Positions 33,292 through 41,566 are shown, numbered from the stretch's first letter. The stretch: 64,000 nt of DNA from Slackia faecicanis (GCF_003725295.1 NZ_QICB01000002.1:186001-250000); one strand, 5' to 3'. Notes: a model not told the origin generated them from the letters alone. Numbers and translations: made by a program.

Positions 33292-33471
33292 CTATTTCAG
33301 TTCGTCCACATGCTCTTCGAGCGCGGCGAGCTTCTTCTCGGTGCGCTTGAGCTTCGTCGTGATGAAAACGACGTAGCCGCACAGCACCAGGAACAGCAGC
33401 GCATAGCCGGCGATCACGAAGGGGGCCGCGTCGAGCACGGTGGAATAGATTTCAGCCAAAACGGGATCCAT
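33292..33471 (-). CDS. ccmD: CcmD-like small membrane protein
   Basis: This 59-residue gene is easily missed for its length. The protein has a short N-terminus (MDPVLAEIYSTVLDAAP), one membrane helix (FVIAGYALLFLVLCGYVVF, about 18-36) and a basic, coiled cytoplasmic tail (KLKRTEKKLAALEEHVDELK). That is the CcmD layout: it stabilises haem-loaded CcmE in the CcmABC complex. The ATG at 33471 is 2 bp after the ccmC stop, whose last codons carry the GGAGG ribosome site. Confidence 0.85.
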   Translation of the reverse strand: MDPVLAEIYSTVLDAAPFVIAGYALLFLVLCGYVVFITTKLKRTEKKLAALEEHVDELK

Positions 33472-33473
33472 GG

Positions 33474-34241
33474 TTAATCCTCCAATTTATCCTGGATACG
33501 GGCGAGCGTGTCTTCCATGAGCTGCGTGCGCAGACGCAGGCGGTACAGGCCGAACGCGATCAGCATGAAGCCGAACAGCGACAATAGAAGCGGCAAGAGC
33601 ATTTCGGGAGAAAGGCCCGAATCGGTGCGGAAGATAACCGGATGCACGCTCGAGGGAATCAGGCGCGTGATCAAGAAGCAGATCGGCACGTCGATGAAGA
33701 TCAGGATGCCGAATACGCTCGAATACACGGCGCGGCGCTCGGTGTCTTCGACGGCGTTGCGCAGGATGAAGTAGCCGAAGATCATGAGCATCAGAATGAA
33801 GTACGTGGTCAGGCGCGGCTCCCACGTCCACCACACGCCCCACTCGAAGCGGGTCCACATCTCGCCCGTGACCATGGTGCACAGCACGAAGATCAGCGAC
33901 ACCTCGGTGGCGAGGCGGGCGCGCACGTCGTAGCAATAGCGCTTGGTCATCAGGAAGCGAATGCTGTAGTAGGCGGTGAACACGAGCGCGGTGAAGCTGA
34001 CCATGGCCACCGGCATATGCCAGTAGAAGATCTTCTGCGAAAGCAGAAGCTTGTTGCCCACCAGCGTGCCGCCGATCAGCGCAGGCTCGCTGACCGTGGC
34101 GCCGTTGACGAGCGGGGCCACGGTGAAGTTCACCACGAAGCCGATCGTCGCCAGGATCGCGCCGATGGCGATCGCCCACGGCGCTATCGCGTCGAGACGC
34201 CCGCCCACCCGCGGTTCGCCGGCCGTTTTCTCATTGGCCAT
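33474..34241 (-). CDS. ccmC: Haem exporter/handling protein CcmC
   Basis: CcmC presents haem to CcmE on the outer face of the membrane. The 255 residues hold six predicted membrane helices and the tryptophan-rich WWD motif FEWGVWWTWEPRLTTY, with flanking His in FYWHMPVAM and SSVHPVI. AAAGGA precedes the ATG at 34241. It lies between ccmB (117-bp gap) and ccmD (2 bp). Confidence 0.93.
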   Translation of the reverse strand: MANEKTAGEPRVGGRLDAIAPWAIAIGAILATIGFVVNFTVAPLVNGATVSEPALIGGTLVGNKLLLSQKIFYWHMPVAMVSFTALVFTAYYSIRFLMTKRYCYDVRARLATEVSLIFVLCTMVTGEMWTRFEWGVWWTWEPRLTTYFILMLMIFGYFILRNAVEDTERRAVYSSVFGILIFIDVPICFLITRLIPSSVHPVIFRTDSGLSPEMLLPLLLSLFGFMLIAFGLYRLRLRTQLMEDTLARIQDKLED

Positions 34242-34358
34242 CCAACAAATCCTTTCATCCGTGCCGTCAGCGAACGGCATTCCACCCTTTTCGAAACGCG
34301 GCCCGACGCGCGCATCCCGGCTACGCGCCCGCCGCGAAACAGACATGCCCGGCGCGGC

Positions 34359-35084
34359 CTAGGCCGACACCACGAAATCGTAGAGCACCCACGAGATCAG
34401 AATCATCACCACGTCGTAGCCGCCCGCGAGCGCCATGGAGGTGGTGAAAGTTTCCATGAAGCCGTCGGCGCCGCACATCACGGCCGTCGTGGCCGACACG
34501 CACGCCCACAGAAGCGGAAACATCAGCGGGATGAACAGCACCGCGAGCATCACGTCTTTGCCGCGGGTATTCATCGTGATCGTGGAAAGCATGGTTCCCA
34601 CGCCCGCGATGCCCACCGTGCCCACGAGCAGGGGCACGAACATGAGCGGCCACGAAGGAGCGGCGCCCACCTGCCCCAGGAAGAAAAAGAAGAACAGCGG
34701 CACGGTGACCGCCGTCACCACGAGCAGGAACACCAGGTTCGCCGTGGCCTTCGCCAGAAAGATCACCGAGCGGTCCATGGGAACCAGCAGGATGCCCTCG
34801 AGGCAGCCCTGCTCTTTCTCGTGCGAGAAGGAGCGGTTCAGGCCCAGCAGGCTGGTGAACAGCACGACCGCCCACAGAAGGCCGCCAGCCATCTGCAGCA
34901 CGTCCAGCTCGCTTCCCGCCTGCGCGAGCGCGGCGCCGTAGACCACGAGCACCAAAAGCGCGTACAGGCCCATGGAGGTGAGCATGTCTTTGGTATGCAG
35001 CTCCTGGGAAAGGTCCTTCTTCAGCAGCGCCACGTAGTGCGCCCAGGTGGACGGCTTCTTCATCGCCGGCTTCGTCTGCGTCAT
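34359..35084 (-). CDS. ccmB: Haem exporter permease CcmB
   Basis: CcmB is the membrane partner of the CcmA ATPase, which uses ATP to release haem-loaded CcmE. The 241 residues have an N-terminal cytoplasmic helix (YVALLKKDLSQELHTKDML) and six hydrophobic segments; EKEQGCLEGILLVPMDRS is the family's conserved cytoplasmic motif. Its ATG overlaps the ccmA stop by one base (TGATG), so both are made together. Confidence 0.92.
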   Translation of the reverse strand: MTQTKPAMKKPSTWAHYVALLKKDLSQELHTKDMLTSMGLYALLVLVVYGAALAQAGSELDVLQMAGGLLWAVVLFTSLLGLNRSFSHEKEQGCLEGILLVPMDRSVIFLAKATANLVFLLVVTAVTVPLFFFFFLGQVGAAPSWPLMFVPLLVGTVGIAGVGTMLSTITMNTRGKDVMLAVLFIPLMFPLLWACVSATTAVMCGADGFMETFTTSMALAGGYDVVMILISWVLYDFVVSA

Positions 35085-35797
35085 CAGGCCACCCCCATTC
35101 CGACGGTTTCGCGGTACAGCTGCTTGAACTCCTCGAAATCGAGCTCTTCTTTCGGGGCGAACGCCACCACGCGGCCGCGGGCCAGCACGAGCGCATGCGT
35201 GCAGGCCTCGAAGCCCTTCTGCAGGTCGTGGCTCACCATGACGAACGTGCGGCCTTCGCGCAGGCTGGCGAGCAGCGTGTCGAAGATTTCCACCGCGTGG
35301 GGGTCGAGGCCCGCATACGGCTCGTCGAGAAACACCACGTCGGGATCGTTGATCAGGGCGCGGGCGATCGAAAGGCGCTGCGTCATGCCGCGCGAGAACG
35401 TGCGCACCATGTCGAAGCGGCGATGGTCAAGCTCGACCGCGTGCAGAAGCTCGCGCACGCGTTCTTCGGGGTTCGCCAGGCCATAGAGGCGCGCGACGAA
35501 CATGAGGTTCTCCATGGCCGTGAGGTCGGGATAGAGCATGGAGTTGTGCGAGATCAGCCCGATGTGCTCGCGCACCTTGTCGGGCTCCTCCTTCGCGTCG
35601 GCCCCCATGACGCGGATCGTGCCCGACGTGGGCCGGGCCAAGGTGGAAAGCGTGCGAAGCAACGTGGTCTTGCCGGCGCCGTTCGGGCCGAAAATAGAGA
35701 GGAAGGCCCCCTCGGGCAACGCGAACGTCACCTTGTCGAGAGCCTTTCTATCTCCGAAGACTTTCGTCAGCTTGCGTATGTCGAGAGCATCTGCCAT
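35084..35797 (-). CDS. ccmA: Haem exporter ATP-binding protein CcmA
   Basis: The 237-residue ABC ATPase has Walker A (FGPNGAGKTTLL), signature (TFSRGMTQRLSIARAL), Walker B (DVVFLDEPYAGLD) and H-loop (FVMVSHD). Context with ccmB, ccmC and ccmF makes it CcmA. The ATG at 35797 follows AGAAGG, 50 bp after ccmF; a longer upstream frame is not needed. Confidence 0.93.
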   Translation of the reverse strand: MADALDIRKLTKVFGDRKALDKVTFALPEGAFLSIFGPNGAGKTTLLRTLSTLARPTSGTIRVMGADAKEEPDKVREHIGLISHNSMLYPDLTAMENLMFVARLYGLANPEERVRELLHAVELDHRRFDMVRTFSRGMTQRLSIARALINDPDVVFLDEPYAGLDPHAVEIFDTLLASLREGRTFVMVSHDLQKGFEACTHALVLARGRVVAFAPKEELDFEEFKQLYRETVGMGVA

Positions 35798-35847
35798 ACA
35801 TGCCTTCTTCTGGAAACGAAGCGCCTGGCGGACAGGCGCTTGCCGTA

Positions 35848-38019
35848 CTACGCGTTTTCTTCGTCGCGATGCTCGCGACGGCGGCCGAACAGCGCGATCG
35901 CCGTGCCGACCATCAGCAGGCCGAAGCCGACCCAAGCAAAGCTTACCAGCGGGTTGACGCGCACGTCCATAGACAGGTCGCCCGCCTGGTTGACGCCGCG
36001 ATACACCACGAACAGGTCCTCGGTGGGCAGGCTGATGACCGACGCGTTGAGCTTGGTCTGCTGCGTGGAGGAAACCAGCTGCACCGACGGGGACACGTGG
36101 CCGATGTAGGAGCCGTCCTCGGTGTCGTAGACGTCGAACTCGACCTGATAGATCACATCGTCGCCGTTGGACATGGTCTCGATGCTGTTATCGGTGTAGC
36201 GCAGCTCGTAATTCTGGATCACGAAGCTTTCGGCCGTATTGTTCTCCTCGTCGAACTCGATGTAGCCCGTCTTCTCGGTGACGTACATCGACGAGCCGAT
36301 CAAGCCGATGAGGATGATCGACATGGCGAAGTGGGCGATGTAGCCGCCGTATTTCGCCGAGTTGGCGCCGAGCATGCCGAAGAAGGCGACCACGGGGTTT
36401 TTGCCCGTAGCCTTGCCGCGCTTGGACGCGGCGCGGGCGATCATGAACAGCGTGTTGAAGAACAGCAGGCTGGCCACGGCGAAGCCGACCACGGCAAGGC
36501 CGTTGTAGTACCACACGGGACCCTGCGCGAGCAGGTCGTCGGCGGCGGCGATGGCGGCCTGGGAGGCGCCATCGGCAGCGCCGGCCTGGATGATCGCGTC
36601 ATAAGCCGGATACAGCGTGGTGACGAAGTACGCCATCAGCGCGACGAAGAGCACAGCGGCGCAGATCGCAGGAACCTTCGCCAGGCGCAGGAACTCGCCG
36701 CGATCGGTCTTGTTCCACGCAAGCAGCGGGCACACGGCGATGATCAGGCAGTACACGATGCCGAGCGGGCGCGCGATAGCGTCGTAGGTGCCGGCTGAAA
36801 GAGCCTGGCCGCCGAACGGCAGGAAGCTGGGCAGCGCGCTCGCCACGGTGAGGTAGGCCAGCACCAGCGTGAATACGATCATGATCACGTTGTTGAAGTA
36901 GTACGCGGCCGACTTGGAAACCATGGATTCGATCGTGTCGTCGGACTTGAACGACTTCCAACGGATGAGCAGGCCCACGACGCCCACGAGCACGGCCACT
37001 GCGATCAGGCCGCCGAACAGCGTCAGCGACACGGGGTCGCCCGCGAAGGCATGGACCGACTGCACGATGCCGGAGCGCGTGATGAACGTGCCCACGACCA
37101 CGAAGGCGAACGCGAGGGCGGCGCACATGATGCTCCAGCGCTTGAACGCGCCGCGCTGGCGATACACCGTGAAGCTGTGGACGAGCGCGAGCGCGACCAT
37201 CCACGAAAGCAGGCTGGCGTTTTCGACCGGGTCCCACGCCCAGTAGCCGCCCCAGCCCAGCACGACGTAGGCCCAGATGGCGCCCAGGCCGATGCCGATG
37301 CCCAGGAACAGCCACGAGAACATGGCGTAGCGCGTGGCGCGCACGACCCACTTGGAGCTGGGGTCATTGACGATCAGCGCGGCGATCGCGTAGGCGAACG
37401 GGATGGTCAGGCCGGCATAGCCGATGAACAGCGTGGGCGGATGGATGGCCTGCGCCCAGTGCTCGAGCAGCGGGCTCATGCCGAGGGCCGACGCCATGGG
37501 GGTCAGGTTGCCTTCGGCGTCGATGTAGGGGGCGCCGGTGGCGGTGAAGGGCATGTTGCTCTCGGAGAACAGGCAGACCGCCACGAACGCCGTGAGCACG
37601 AGGTCGGACACGAACAGGGCCATGCAGTCAAGCGAATCGAGCTTCTTCATGGCGCGCGCGGCCACCACGGCGTTGAAGATCGAGATGAGCCATGCCCAGA
37701 ACAGCAGCGAGCCCTCGCGGCCGGCCCACAGGCCGCTGAAGCGGTAGAGCACGCCCAGGATGCCGTCGGCATCGGAGTGTTCCATGAGCACGTACTCGAT
37801 GGACATGTCGCCGGTCATGAAGCAATACACCAGAATGCCGCAGCACACCGTGAGGGCGGCGGCGGTCAGGATGGAGGCGATGCATCCGCCCCAGGAGGCG
37901 GTGGAGGCGGCCCCCTGCTTGCCCATCTTGCGCAGGATCTGTCCCGCCAGCAGGCAGACGACAGACACCACGACGCCTGCGAAGGCGACGACGAGGGCTA
38001 TCAATCCGAAGGTCGACAT
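35848..38019 (-). CDS. ccmF: Cytochrome c haem lyase subunit CcmF
   Basis: CcmF attaches haem to apocytochrome c. The 723 residues have about 13-15 membrane helices, the WWD motif GWGGYWAWDPVENASLLSW, nearby HSFTVYR and the HPPTLFIGYAG histidine motif, and a C-terminal periplasmic-type domain (about 590-700) before the last helix. GEFLRLAK and AKYGGYIAHFAMS are family features. It starts 6 bp after ccmE. No ccmG or ccmH gene follows, so thiol reduction of the apocytochrome must be served from elsewhere. Confidence 0.96.
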   Translation of the reverse strand: MSTFGLIALVVAFAGVVVSVVCLLAGQILRKMGKQGAASTASWGGCIASILTAAALTVCCGILVYCFMTGDMSIEYVLMEHSDADGILGVLYRFSGLWAGREGSLLFWAWLISIFNAVVAARAMKKLDSLDCMALFVSDLVLTAFVAVCLFSESNMPFTATGAPYIDAEGNLTPMASALGMSPLLEHWAQAIHPPTLFIGYAGLTIPFAYAIAALIVNDPSSKWVVRATRYAMFSWLFLGIGIGLGAIWAYVVLGWGGYWAWDPVENASLLSWMVALALVHSFTVYRQRGAFKRWSIMCAALAFAFVVVGTFITRSGIVQSVHAFAGDPVSLTLFGGLIAVAVLVGVVGLLIRWKSFKSDDTIESMVSKSAAYYFNNVIMIVFTLVLAYLTVASALPSFLPFGGQALSAGTYDAIARPLGIVYCLIIAVCPLLAWNKTDRGEFLRLAKVPAICAAVLFVALMAYFVTTLYPAYDAIIQAGAADGASQAAIAAADDLLAQGPVWYYNGLAVVGFAVASLLFFNTLFMIARAASKRGKATGKNPVVAFFGMLGANSAKYGGYIAHFAMSIILIGLIGSSMYVTEKTGYIEFDEENNTAESFVIQNYELRYTDNSIETMSNGDDVIYQVEFDVYDTEDGSYIGHVSPSVQLVSSTQQTKLNASVISLPTEDLFVVYRGVNQAGDLSMDVRVNPLVSFAWVGFGLLMVGTAIALFGRRREHRDEENA

Positions 38020-38025
38020 AGAGGT

Positions 38026-38703
38026 TTATCCTTCCTGCGCGACGTCGGTCGCGACGAACGAGCCGGAGCCGGACAACGACCCCGTGATGACAACCGAGGT
38101 GCCGTCGACGATGCCGTCGGCCATCGCGCCGTCGAATTCGACGGGAACCTGGACGGAGGCGTCCGCGCCGTCCGCCACCACGAAGCGAGGCTCGCCGGAG
38201 CCCGCGGCGGTCAGGGTGCCCTCGACGACGACGCCCGCGAGCTTGACCGTGGTGTCGACGATGCTATCGCCGTACTCGATCATGCGGGAGACCGTCAGCG
38301 CGTCGGTAGCGCTCTCGTACTTGGAAGGGCACTTCGTCACCAATTCGCTTGCCACCAACTCAACGCCGTTCGACGTGCTCAGGCGACCCGTGCAGATGGC
38401 CGTGACGCCGTTGCCGAACGTGGAGGACGCGGCCCCCTCGTAGCGGACGCGCAGCGTCTGGGACTCGTCGCCTTCGGGGTCGAAGATCTCGAAGGTCAGC
38501 ACGTTGTCTTCGGTGGCAAAGGAATTATCGACCACGTTGCCGGAAACCTGGATGCGGTCGGAATCATGCGATCCGCTCAAAGCCTCGGCGACCGATACCG
38601 TCTTCGCGGCGCCGCCGCTGCCGACGACCGCCAGCACGATCGCCAGGACGACGACGATCACGCCGGTCACCACGATGAGCCTGCGTTTTGTTTTCGTGTT
38701 CAT
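38026..38703 (-). CDS. ccmE: Haem chaperone CcmE, CxxxY type with second OB-like domain
   Basis: CcmE carries haem from CcmC to CcmF. The 225-residue protein has an N-terminal membrane anchor (about 9-28), then an OB-fold domain ending in the haem site, which is CPSKY (Cys125, Tyr129) instead of the usual HxxxY; this variant is known from some archaea and sulfate reducers. Residues ~150-225 look like a second OB domain (LAGVVVEGTL, SVVITGSLSGSGSFVATDV) without a haem site. AAGGAG precedes the ATG. It opens the ccm operon, after a terminator that isolates it from the cytochrome gene. Confidence 0.88.
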   Translation of the reverse strand: MNTKTKRRLIVVTGVIVVVLAIVLAVVGSGGAAKTVSVAEALSGSHDSDRIQVSGNVVDNSFATEDNVLTFEIFDPEGDESQTLRVRYEGAASSTFGNGVTAICTGRLSTSNGVELVASELVTKCPSKYESATDALTVSRMIEYGDSIVDTTVKLAGVVVEGTLTAAGSGEPRFVVADGADASVQVPVEFDGAMADGIVDGTSVVITGSLSGSGSFVATDVAQEG

Positions 38704-38772
38704 TTCCCCTGCTCCTTGTGACGCGAGGTCGAAATTTTCCGGGACCTATGCCCAGCATACGATTATTCAACA

Positions 38773-38801
38773 AAAGGGCCCGTCCAACGGGCGGGCCCTT
38801 T
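38773..38801 (-). terminator. Terminator between the multihaem cytochrome and ccmE
   Basis: A 10-bp stem AAAGGGCCCG/CGGGCCCTTT followed by TTTTGTTG on the minus strand. It ends the cytochrome transcript ~110 bp after its stop. Confidence 0.8.
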
Positions 38802-38911
38802 CGTGTTACACATCTCCTGGGAAAAGTACGCCTGCCGACGTATGCGTTCCCCTTAACGGCGTCTCACCATGCCGAAGCATGCACCGTCACGCATCCGCTA
38901 AGCTGAAAAGC

Positions 38912-39658
38912 TTACAGCGAAGCGAGCTTCTTGGCCTGGGAGGTGCTCAGCCAACCATCGGGAACGACGGCGCTGCTGTGGCACTGAGTGCAGTAGTTGA
39001 CGGACTGGCTATGAGCCTTGTGGCACTGGCTGCAGGCATACTCGCCGTGCTGGGCCTTGTGCGGGTTGTACTCCTTGTCGAGGCTGGCGGTAGCGGCCTC
39101 GAGGTCGGCGCGATTGGTGATCTCGGTGCCGTCTTCGGCCACATGGTGGCAGCCAGAGTTCAGGCAGAACTCGTCCTCGGCGATGCCGCGGGCCTCGACC
39201 AGGTCGGAGAGCTCACGGTCGGCAAGGATGGTCTGGCCGAGCTTGTTGTCGCCGGCGACCTCGTAGTTGCCGGTGACCCAATGCATGCCCTCGGTGATCT
39301 GCTCGCCCATGGTGGGAACGTGGCAGCCGAGGCAGTTGGTGGTTTCGCCGTTCTCAGGATTGGCGTGGGAGTAGGCCATCATGGCCATTTTGTCGGCCTC
39401 GTCGGCCAGCTCATTGCCGTACTTGTCATGAGAGCCGTCGATGTAGGTTTCGACGTATGCGTCCATCGGAGTGTGGCAGATGGCGTTACAGAAGCTGGGC
39501 TGCTCGTGCCAGACGAAAAAGCCTGCGCCCGCCGCAACGAGAACGACGGCGACAACGCCGACGACGATAGGCCACTTCTTCTTGCCCTGCTTAGCCTGCT
39601 TGGCATCCTTGGCGGGTTCCTCGGTCGCAGCGACGTCGGTCTTGGTTTCCTCAGCCAT
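38912..39658 (-). CDS. NapC/NrfH-type multihaem cytochrome c
   Basis: The 248-residue protein has a Lys/Ala-rich cytoplasmic N-terminus, one membrane anchor (about 29-50), then five haem-binding motifs: C57-x3-C61-H, C109-x2-C112-H, C165-x4-C170-H, C209-x2-C212-H and C223-x2-C226-H. Such proteins pass electrons from menaquinol to an external reductase such as nitrite reductase NrfA; no partner enzyme is in the window. Two motifs depart from CxxCH. The ATG at 39658 follows AAAGGGGG; the longer frame upstream is unsupported. It sits directly upstream of the ccm operon that would mature it. NrfH is a guess; NapC/NirT-like is safe. Confidence 0.85.
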   Translation of the reverse strand: MAEETKTDVAATEEPAKDAKQAKQGKKKWPIVVGVVAVVLVAAGAGFFVWHEQPSFCNAICHTPMDAYVETYIDGSHDKYGNELADEADKMAMMAYSHANPENGETTNCLGCHVPTMGEQITEGMHWVTGNYEVAGDNKLGQTILADRELSDLVEARGIAEDEFCLNSGCHHVAEDGTEITNRADLEAATASLDKEYNPHKAQHGEYACSQCHKAHSQSVNYCTQCHSSAVVPDGWLSTSQAKKLASL

Positions 39659-39990
39659 GGATACCCCCTTTCTCGGTTTTTCCTTTTCTTCCTCCGTATC
39701 CCGCGTACGATCTGGAGGGGATGCGGAGGAGCCGTGAGAAAAGCTCAGGTACGCAACCATGGGTAAACCGTAGGCGAGATACAACAATGACTTTAGCACA
39801 CATCCTTCACAGGGATAGCAAAAACGTATCACCCATTTGGGGGGAAATTACCTTTAAAAGCGTATATTCAGGCATTTTCGAGGCCGCTCGCCGCGAAAAA
39901 CGTCGCGAAGGGCGAAATCGTCATGCGCTTCGTAAGACAAAAGAGCTTGCACCGCGATACGGGAGACGCGCCGCATAACGGCCCCGCCCT

Positions 39991-40160
39991 GGACGGACCG
40001 GGCCCGCGCGGCGGGCGAAACGACCGTCCCAGCAGATCGGCCCGACGCGCACGACAAGCCGGCTCCACCCGACAGATCTGCCCGATGCACCCGGCAAGTT
40101 ACCCCCTATCCGACGGGTCGGCCCGATGCGCCCGGCAGACCGGCCCCACCCGGCGCATCG
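39991..40160. repeat. Degenerate 40-bp tandem repeat
   Basis: A recurring phrase of the type AGATCGGCCCGA...CCCGGCA...CCCACC returns with a 40-41 bp period: its TC-G-CCCG core is at 40037, 40077, 40118 and 40158, and weakly at 39998. Each 40-bp unit seems built of two 20-bp halves. The array is imperfect, GC-rich and non-coding. Confidence 0.6.
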
Positions 40161-40510
40161 AGCCCGCCGATGCATCATGCACGACCGTGACGAAGAGACG
40201 GCGGGCTTCTCCCGCAGAAACCGGACACCGCGCCGAAGCATATAAAGCCGCGCCATAACGAGACGACGGACGCGCCCTCCGATACGCCGCCGCCCTCCCC
40301 CGCGTCCGAAGACCGAGCCCAGACCGGGATTGCGTCGTTGCGGCAGAGTCGCGCCATCGACAGCAAGAGCGCATCGTCGGCGGCAGGATCGCGCCATCAT
40401 ACCGAAGTGCCAGCAAAGAGCACGCATCCCGCCCGCCTCTTCGCCCCGAACGCTGGCGCCCGCGCTCAGGCGGCGCCAGCGTCGGCGTCGACTCCAAGCC
40501 GAGCCAGAGC

Positions 40511-40570
40511 GATCCGGACCTAACCGACCAGATCCGAGCCGGACCTAGCAGATCCGATTCGGACCTAACC
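40511..40570. repeat. Three 20-bp tandem repeats
   Basis: GATCCG begins at 40511, 40531 and 40551, exactly 20 bp apart, and each unit carries GGACCTA (spacing varies in the first). Units two and three contain the small palindrome TCCGA-nn-CGGA-like. The period equals half that of the 40-bp array upstream. Confidence 0.7.
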
Positions 40571-40653
40571 AAGCCGATGCCAACAACATATGCAGGCCGA
40601 AAGCCCCCGATTCAATCTCCGAAAGCCCGAGAAATGTCGCCCGTAGTCTCAAT

Positions 40654-40859
40654 CTTGGAAAAATAAGGCCTATCAGGCCGAAAAATCCGCGGTTTGGCAC
40701 AAATGCCGCCCTCTGAATCCACGCGAATGGCAAATTAGTACACAGAAGTACATAGAATGTCGTTTATTTTGCGACGGATGCGCAGAAAACTCCCCCGCAA
40801 CACTGCGCAACCGTACCAAACCGCGAGAAAAATGACATAGCAGGCCTTATTTTTCCAAG
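40654..40859. repeat. 206-bp inverted-repeat element (MITE-like)
   Basis: Perfect 18-bp terminal inverted repeats CTTGGAAAAATAAGGCCT (40654-40671) and its complement (40842-40859) enclose 170 bp. A second match, CGCGGTTTGG, lies in register inside both arms, so the imperfect repeat extends to ~45 bp per side. It is AT-richer than its surroundings and has no transposase. A 62-codon minus frame crosses it without a ribosome site. Confidence 0.7.
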
Positions 40860-40937
40860 AAAGCCCAGTGCGCCCTTCAAACGAAGCACATTTTCGAGAG
40901 GAGGCGCGAACACGCTGCGGCATTTCGCCCCTGAACG

Positions 40938-40966
40938 TAAAAAACGCCGTTCGTAAGAACGGCGTT
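40938..40966 (-). terminator. Terminator after tRNA-Ala
   Basis: A 10-bp perfect stem AACGCCGTTC/GAACGGCGTT with a 4-base loop and six T on the minus strand, 9 bp after the tRNA 3' end. Confidence 0.9.
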
Positions 40967-40974
40967 GAAAGTTC

Positions 40975-41050
40975 TGGTGGAGATGATGGGATTCGAACCC
41001 ACGACCCCCACGTTGCGAACGTGGTGCTCTCCCAGCTGAGCTACATCCCC
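40975..41050 (-). tRNA. tRNA-Ala (anticodon CGC)
   Basis: The cloverleaf is clear on the minus strand: acceptor GGGGATG/CATCTCC with one G-U, D-arm GCTC...GAGC, anticodon stem CCACG/CGTGG around loop TTCGCAA (anticodon CGC, reading GCG), TpsiC arm with GGTTCGAATCC and encoded CCA. A terminator follows directly, so it is a single-gene transcript. Confidence 0.96.
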
Positions 41051-41212
41051 AGAAATTGACAAGACGATATTTTGCGCTTCTATCTATGGAATGTCAAGCG
41101 AGCAATCCAATTTTTTTCGCTCGCGACGAAAGCGCCTCGGCCTCATTGGCGCGAACGATACCGCACCCGCCGATAACAACCGGGCGCGAACGCGTTCGGC
41201 GCAGCCGACCGA

Positions 41213-41566
41213 CTAGATAAGATCCTCGTCCTCGTCGTCCTCTTCGTCCTCATCGACGGCATGCAGCGGAGCGGCATCGCCGTTATCGACGAAGGAGCCG
41301 AACACAGGCTTGCCCGTTTCGACATCGTAGAGCTCGACCATGCCGGTCAAGACATCGACGTACTGGTACGACTGTCTTGCCTTGCGGCCGCGCTTGCGGT
41401 CGATTTCGAGAATGAACAGCGAAGGATGCGCCTGCATAAGGACGCCTTCGCATTCGATGACCTTGGAGCGGCCCATGTTGGCACGCACCTTGAGACGCGT
41501 GTCGATGCGCTCCTGAAGCTCTGCGCGGATATCGTCGACGATGCGCGCCTGCTTTTCGAGTTCCAT
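41213..41566 (-). CDS. veg: Veg family protein
   Basis: The 117-residue protein carries the Veg/DUF1021 core: RIDTRLKVRANMGRSKVIE, GVLMQAHPSLFILEID, QSYQYVDVLTGMVEL. In Bacillus Veg stimulates biofilm matrix genes; its molecular role is unclear. An N-terminal helix (ELEKQARIVDDIRAELQE) and a very acidic tail (DEDEEDDEDEDLI) are additions. AAGGAA precedes the ATG at 41566. It lies downstream of metG, tatD and rsmA on the same strand, as in Firmicutes, which supports the call. Confidence 0.85.
   Translation of the reverse strand: MELEKQARIVDDIRAELQERIDTRLKVRANMGRSKVIECEGVLMQAHPSLFILEIDRKRGRKARQSYQYVDVLTGMVELYDVETGKPVFGSFVDNGDAAPLHAVDEDEEDDEDEDLI

Larger units (their letters stand above)
39659..40974. 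other. 1.3-kb gene-free stretch
   Basis: Between the multihaem cytochrome and tRNA-Ala I find no supported gene on either strand. Short frames lack ribosome sites and have arginine-rich or shifting composition. The stretch holds the cytochrome promoter region (TAAAGT on the minus strand near 39791, and a CCCATTTGGG palindrome near 39835), degenerate tandem repeats (39991-40160 and 40511-40570) and an inverted-repeat element (40654-40859). Base composition changes from GC-rich (to ~40590) to AT-richer (40600-40870), suggesting separate origins. Confidence 0.6.

Noticed and set aside
38912-39658. Calling the multihaem cytochrome NrfH outright
   Set aside because: No nrfA is next to it in the window; NapC/NirT-type electron carriers look the same at this level.
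40735-40923. Small membrane-like peptide encoded on the minus strand across the 206-bp element
   Set aside because: No ribosome binding site, and the frame depends on the inverted-repeat sequence; not enough to call a gene.
39659-41050. An integrated mobile island at tRNA-Ala
   Set aside because: No integrase, no duplicated tRNA end and no phage or conjugation genes are visible; only repeats and a MITE-like element.
40868-41059. A plus-strand frame crossing the tRNA gene that could be read as a small protein
   Set aside because: It is the antisense of tRNA-Ala; such GIRTHDP...LSYIP translations are a well-known artefact.
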